Part shown: one piece after another, positions 12,192-14,274 of the stretch | Layout: every line of letters starts with the position of its first letter | Position numbering within the stretch: position 1 is the first letter of the stretch | Source of the DNA: Aquificaceae bacterium | GTDB lineage: Bacteria; Aquificota; Aquificia; Aquificales; Aquificaceae | DNA: 14,274 nucleotides | Direction of reading: 5' to 3' | Assembly: GCA_027014185.1 (NCBI GenBank) | Contig: JALWEK010000055.1 | Location: 1 to 14,274 of the forward strand | The notes under the pieces: model-generated | What the model was told of the DNA's origin: nothing | Databases searched by the model: none | Seen by the model: only the letters and a program-made list of their open reading frames with translations | Position numbers and translations under genes: made by a program

Positions 12192-12625
12192 AGCTCAAGG
12201 ACTTCAAGATAACCCCCGAGAACTCCCATTACGGAACGGGAAGAAGGAAGGAGGCGATAGCCAGGGTCTGGATACTCAAGGACAACCCCGATAAGTTCGT
12301 CGTCAGGGTCGATGAGACCGGCAAGGAGTACGAACTCAGGGACTACGTCCAGAGGGAGACCCTCTTCCAGAAGATAATGCTCCCCTTCAAGGTTACGGGA
12401 ACGGAAGGGAAGTTCGGTATATACGCCACCGTCAGAGGAGGAGGTATATCCGGCCAGGCGGAGGCGATAATGTACGGGGTGGCGAAGGCTCTTCTCTCCC
12501 ACAACCCGGACTTCAGGCCTTCCCTTAAGAAGGCTAAGCTCCTCACCAGGGACGCGAGGGAGAAGGAGAGGAAGAAGTACGCTCAGATGGGTGCAAGGGC
12601 AAAGTACAGGTGGAGCAAACGTTAA
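12188..12625 (+). CDS. rpsI: Small ribosomal subunit protein uS9
   Basis: A 145-residue 30S protein whose C-terminal tail reaches the P-site tRNA. Recognised by [15 protein letters not shown], the [21 protein letters not shown] core, [28 protein letters not shown] at the end, and the terminal Ser-Lys-Arg that contacts tRNA. It is slightly longer than the common 130 residues because of an N-terminal extension ([13 protein letters not shown]). It overlaps rplM by four bases and argC by 16, so all three are on one transcript and probably translationally coupled. Confidence 0.96.
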   Translation: MKLKDFKITPENSHYGTGRRKEAIARVWILKDNPDKFVVRVDETGKEYELRDYVQRETLFQKIMLPFKVTGTEGKFGIYATVRGGGISGQAEAIMYGVAKALLSHNPDFRPSLKKAKLLTRDAREKERKKYAQMGARAKYRWSKR

Positions 12626-13629
12626 AGGTATCCATATTCGGTGCCACCGGCTACACTGGAGCCGAGCTCCTGCGTATCCTCTCGTCCCATCCTAAGGTCC
12701 GGATCTCTGAGCTGATCTCGGGATCTACCGCGGGGAGCAGGCTCGAGGAGGTCCTGCCCTCGTTCACCGGGACAGATATTGGAAAGAAGGTTCTCCTGCC
12801 TGAGCCTTCGGAGGATTTCGATCTCGCCTTCCTATGTCTGCCCCACGAGGCTTCCATGGAGCTAGTTCCGAAGCTCCTTTCCCAGGGAAAGAAGGTCATA
12901 GACCTGTCGGGAGCTTACAGGATAAGAGAGGCCGAAGCCTACACTGAGTTCTACGGTTTCGAGCACTCCTATCCGGAGCTGCTAAAGAGGGCCGTCTATG
13001 GGCTTCCAGAGCTGTTCAGGGAGGATATCAGGGAAGCCGATCTCGTAGCGAACCCAGGATGCTACCCTACAGCAACGCTCCTCGCCCTGTATCCCTTACT
13101 GAAGGAGGTTAGGGTTGATAGCGTGGTCGTCCACGCCCTTTCTGGGGTCTCCGGTGCGGGCAGGAAAACGAGACAGCACTTCCACTACCCGGAGATGGAG
13201 GAGAACTTCTTCGCTTACTCGGTGGAAAAGCACAGACATACTCCGGAGATGGAGGAGGCCATAAGGAGGGCACTGGGTATTGATGTCAGGGTCAGGTTCA
13301 CGCCCGTGGTTGTACCGGCATCGAGGGGTATGCTCTCCACCGTCTATGTGGATGCGGAGGGTATAAACTTGAGGGAGCTCTATATGGAGGCCTACTCTGG
13401 GGAGTCTTTCGTCAGGGTAGTGGACAGGCCACCCATGACGAAGTGGGTTCTCGGGACGAACCTATGCATGATATACCCTGCCTACGATCCGAGGACATCT
13501 AAGGCTGTCGTTATCTCGGTGATAGACAACCTGGGGAAGGGAGCCTCGGGTCAGGCGGTTCAGAACATGAACCTCATCTGCGGTTTCGATGAGGACCTTT
13601 CCCTTCCTAAAGATCCCCTTTTCCCCTGA
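12610..13629 (+). CDS. argC: N-acetyl-gamma-glutamyl-phosphate reductase
   Basis: Third step of arginine synthesis: NADPH-dependent reduction of N-acetyl-glutamyl-5-phosphate to the semialdehyde. Seen: the Rossmann motif IFGATGYTGAELLRIL (about residues 9-24), the catalytic cysteine in VANPGCYPTATL (C151), HALSGVSGAGRK, and the HRHTPEME segment with the active-site histidine. The C-terminal NLGKGASGQAVQNMN closes a complete protein of 339 residues. The start is GTG at 12610, 16 bases inside rpsI; an upstream AAGG gives weak Shine-Dalgarno support, and no in-frame ATG lies before the Rossmann motif. Placement behind ribosomal genes would tie arginine synthesis to growth rate. Confidence 0.95.
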   Translation: MEQTLKVSIFGATGYTGAELLRILSSHPKVRISELISGSTAGSRLEEVLPSFTGTDIGKKVLLPEPSEDFDLAFLCLPHEASMELVPKLLSQGKKVIDLSGAYRIREAEAYTEFYGFEHSYPELLKRAVYGLPELFREDIREADLVANPGCYPTATLLALYPLLKEVRVDSVVVHALSGVSGAGRKTRQHFHYPEMEENFFAYSVEKHRHTPEMEEAIRRALGIDVRVRFTPVVVPASRGMLSTVYVDAEGINLRELYMEAYSGESFVRVVDRPPMTKWVLGTNLCMIYPAYDPRTSKAVVISVIDNLGKGASGQAVQNMNLICGFDEDLSLPKDPLFP

Positions 13630-13737
13630 TATTAGAAAATTCTTATATGCAAAAGGTTTTAAATTAGAGTTTATTATCTGTGCATAAGCAATAATTAAGC
13701 ATTTCCTGAAAACCTTTCCTCTAAATTATTTACTGCA
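13630..13737 (+). promoter_or_regulatory. AT-rich intergenic region upstream of the thioredoxin/Tat-protein operon
   Basis: These 108 bases are far more AT-rich than the rest of the window and hold no gene. They contain a perfect 9-base inverted repeat (13652-13660 and 13709-13717) and a TAAGCA direct repeat at 13685-13690 and 13696-13701, 11 bases apart. A weak -10-like TAAATT is at 13722-13727, 10 bases before the ATG; no clear -35 or Shine-Dalgarno is visible. No intrinsic terminator for argC is apparent. The repeats could be activator sites for the downstream operon. Confidence 0.4.
13652..13717. repeat. 9-bp inverted repeat, AAAGGTTTT / AAAACCTTT
   Basis: Exact inverted copies at 13652-13660 and 13709-13717 with a 48-base spacer. 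The spacing is too wide for a simple operator dyad but suits two separate binding sites or a long-loop hairpin. AT-rich sequence raises the chance of coincidence. Confidence 0.4.
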
Positions 13738-14154
13738 ATGTTAAGGCTTTTAACGCTTCTAATTATTGGAATATCTATATTTTCTTATGCTCAGAACCTG
13801 GGGTGGGTGACGGACTTTAAAAAGGGTGTAGAGATAGCCAAAGCCCAGGGCAAGGACGTTCTCATATACTTCTACGGTGAGCACTGTCCGTACTGTCTCC
13901 AGATGGAGGAGTTCGTCCTAGGCGATCCGGAGGTGGACAGCTTCATAAGGGAGAGGTTCGTGGTGGTTAGCATAGATGCAGGTGAGGAGAAGGAGCTTGA
14001 CAGGAAGTTCGGTGTGTTTGGAACTCCCTACTTCGTCGTTTACGATCCCGCCAGGGATAAAATAATCCTAAAGATATTCGGAAGTAGGGAGAGGGAAGAT
14101 TTCCTTAGCTTGCTTATCAAAGCTTGTAAGAAATCCAGTTTAAGGAGGTGTTAA
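13738..14154 (+). CDS. Exported thioredoxin-fold protein (SoxW/DsbD-tail-like)
   Basis: A 138-residue protein with a signal peptide (residues 1 to about 18, ending SYAQ), so it acts outside the cytoplasmic membrane. The thioredoxin active site is CPYC (C50-C53) after DVLIYFYGEH, and the cis-proline is P97 in FGTPYFVVYDP. CPYC is more like glutaredoxins and thioredoxin-like periplasmic reductases than the CGPC of classical thioredoxin. Two more cysteines lie at the C-terminus (C130 and the last residue, C138). The next gene begins three bases after the stop and encodes a Tat substrate that may be SoxY; SoxW-type thioredoxins are known to keep SoxYZ reduced, so that role is inferred. The first 60 bases are AT-rich like the intergenic region. 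No Shine-Dalgarno precedes the ATG. Confidence 0.85.
   Translation: MLRLLTLLIIGISIFSYAQNLGWVTDFKKGVEIAKAQGKDVLIYFYGEHCPYCLQMEEFVLGDPEVDSFIRERFVVVSIDAGEEKELDRKFGVFGTPYFVVYDPARDKIILKIFGSREREDFLSLLIKACKKSSLRRC
14142..14150 (+). promoter_or_regulatory. Strong Shine-Dalgarno for the last gene
   Basis: AAGGAGGTG at 14142-14150 overlaps the end of the thioredoxin-like gene. GGAGG ends 8 bases before the ATG at 14157. This supports the start and coupled translation. Confidence 0.8.
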
Positions 14155-14156
14155 GG

Positions 14157-14274
14157 ATGATCACAAGAAGGGACCTTTTCAAGGTCGCGGGAGTGGGAGC
14201 GGTGGCATTGGTTGCTGCTCCCGGAGTCGTGGGTGACTCCTTCGGGGAGAAGCCTAAGAAGATGTCCATCGAGG
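14157..14274 (+). CDS. Tat-exported protein, first 39 codons only; probably SoxY sulfur carrier
   Basis: The frame starts with ATG at 14157, three bases after the thioredoxin-like stop, and continues past the window edge. MITRRDLFKVAG is a twin-arginine motif, followed by an alanine/valine-rich hydrophobic stretch to about residue 26, then a charged mature start (DSFGEKPKKMSIE). The product is therefore predicted to be exported folded. In Sox clusters, SoxY carries a Tat signal of this type and is often beside a thioredoxin-like gene; the sulfur-binding GGCG motif at the SoxY C-terminus lies outside the window, so the assignment is not proven. Other Tat substrates, for example a molybdopterin or iron-sulfur subunit, remain possible. 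Confidence 0.7.
   Translation, partial: MITRRDLFKVAGVGAVALVAAPGVVGDSFGEKPKKMSIE

Overview
The window reads as bacterial chromosome from a hyperthermophilic or thermophilic Aquificales-type organism (Aquifex, Hydrogenobacter, Hydrogenivirga or Thermocrinis relatives). The basis is protein-level impression plus general traits: Lys/Glu/Arg-rich proteins, heavy AGG/ATA codon use, very tight gene packing with many start/stop overlaps, a scrambled order of housekeeping genes (infB without nusA, rpsU without dnaG), a SAM-hydroxide adenosyltransferase, and a periplasmic thioredoxin followed by a Tat-exported protein that looks like the start of a sulfur-oxidation (Sox) locus. The genus assignment is an inference, not read from a marker gene. 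No rRNA, tRNA, CRISPR array, insertion sequence or prophage was seen, and no gene-free stretch exceeds 300 bases.

Layout. Positions 1-1525 (minus): proS, cut at its 3' end by the window edge. 1675-2922 (plus): exported von Willebrand A protein with a C-terminal jelly-roll-like domain. 2928-3982 (minus): SAM-hydroxide adenosyltransferase followed by an overlapping three-helix membrane protein. 4033-4236 (plus): rpsU with a TTG start. 4229-5197 (minus): aminoglycoside-phosphotransferase-fold kinase of the COG2187 type. 5274-8254 (plus): infB (TTG start) overlapping queE. 8314-9926 (plus): LysR regulator overlapping a HAD phosphatase. 9862-10454 (minus): a hypothetical 137-residue protein and a 59-residue Trm112-like zinc-ribbon protein, convergent with and overlapping the HAD gene. 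10490-11723 (plus): acylphosphatase overlapping a three-LysM/LytM cell-envelope protein. 11757-13629 (plus): rplM-rpsI-argC, overlapping throughout. 13738-14274 (plus): exported CPYC thioredoxin-like protein and the first 39 codons of a Tat substrate, probably SoxY.

How the genes work together. Much of the window serves translation (ProRS, S21, IF-2, L13, S9, the queuosine enzyme QueE, and Trm112, which partners methyltransferases of tRNA and release factors). The rest is small-molecule metabolism (argC, acyP, SAM hydrolase, HAD), envelope proteins (VWA, LysM/LytM) and the edge of a sulfur-oxidation region. Four or more intergenic regions are divergent and hold back-to-back promoters.

The main non-gene signal is a split in translation signals. 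Genes starting with TTG (rpsU, infB, the small membrane protein) have strong Shine-Dalgarno sequences. Several ATG genes (proS, the APH-fold kinase, lysR, acyP) have no Shine-Dalgarno but carry a TATAAT-like box 7-11 bases before the ATG, the arrangement expected for leaderless mRNAs. I did not see a clearly new defence or mobile system.
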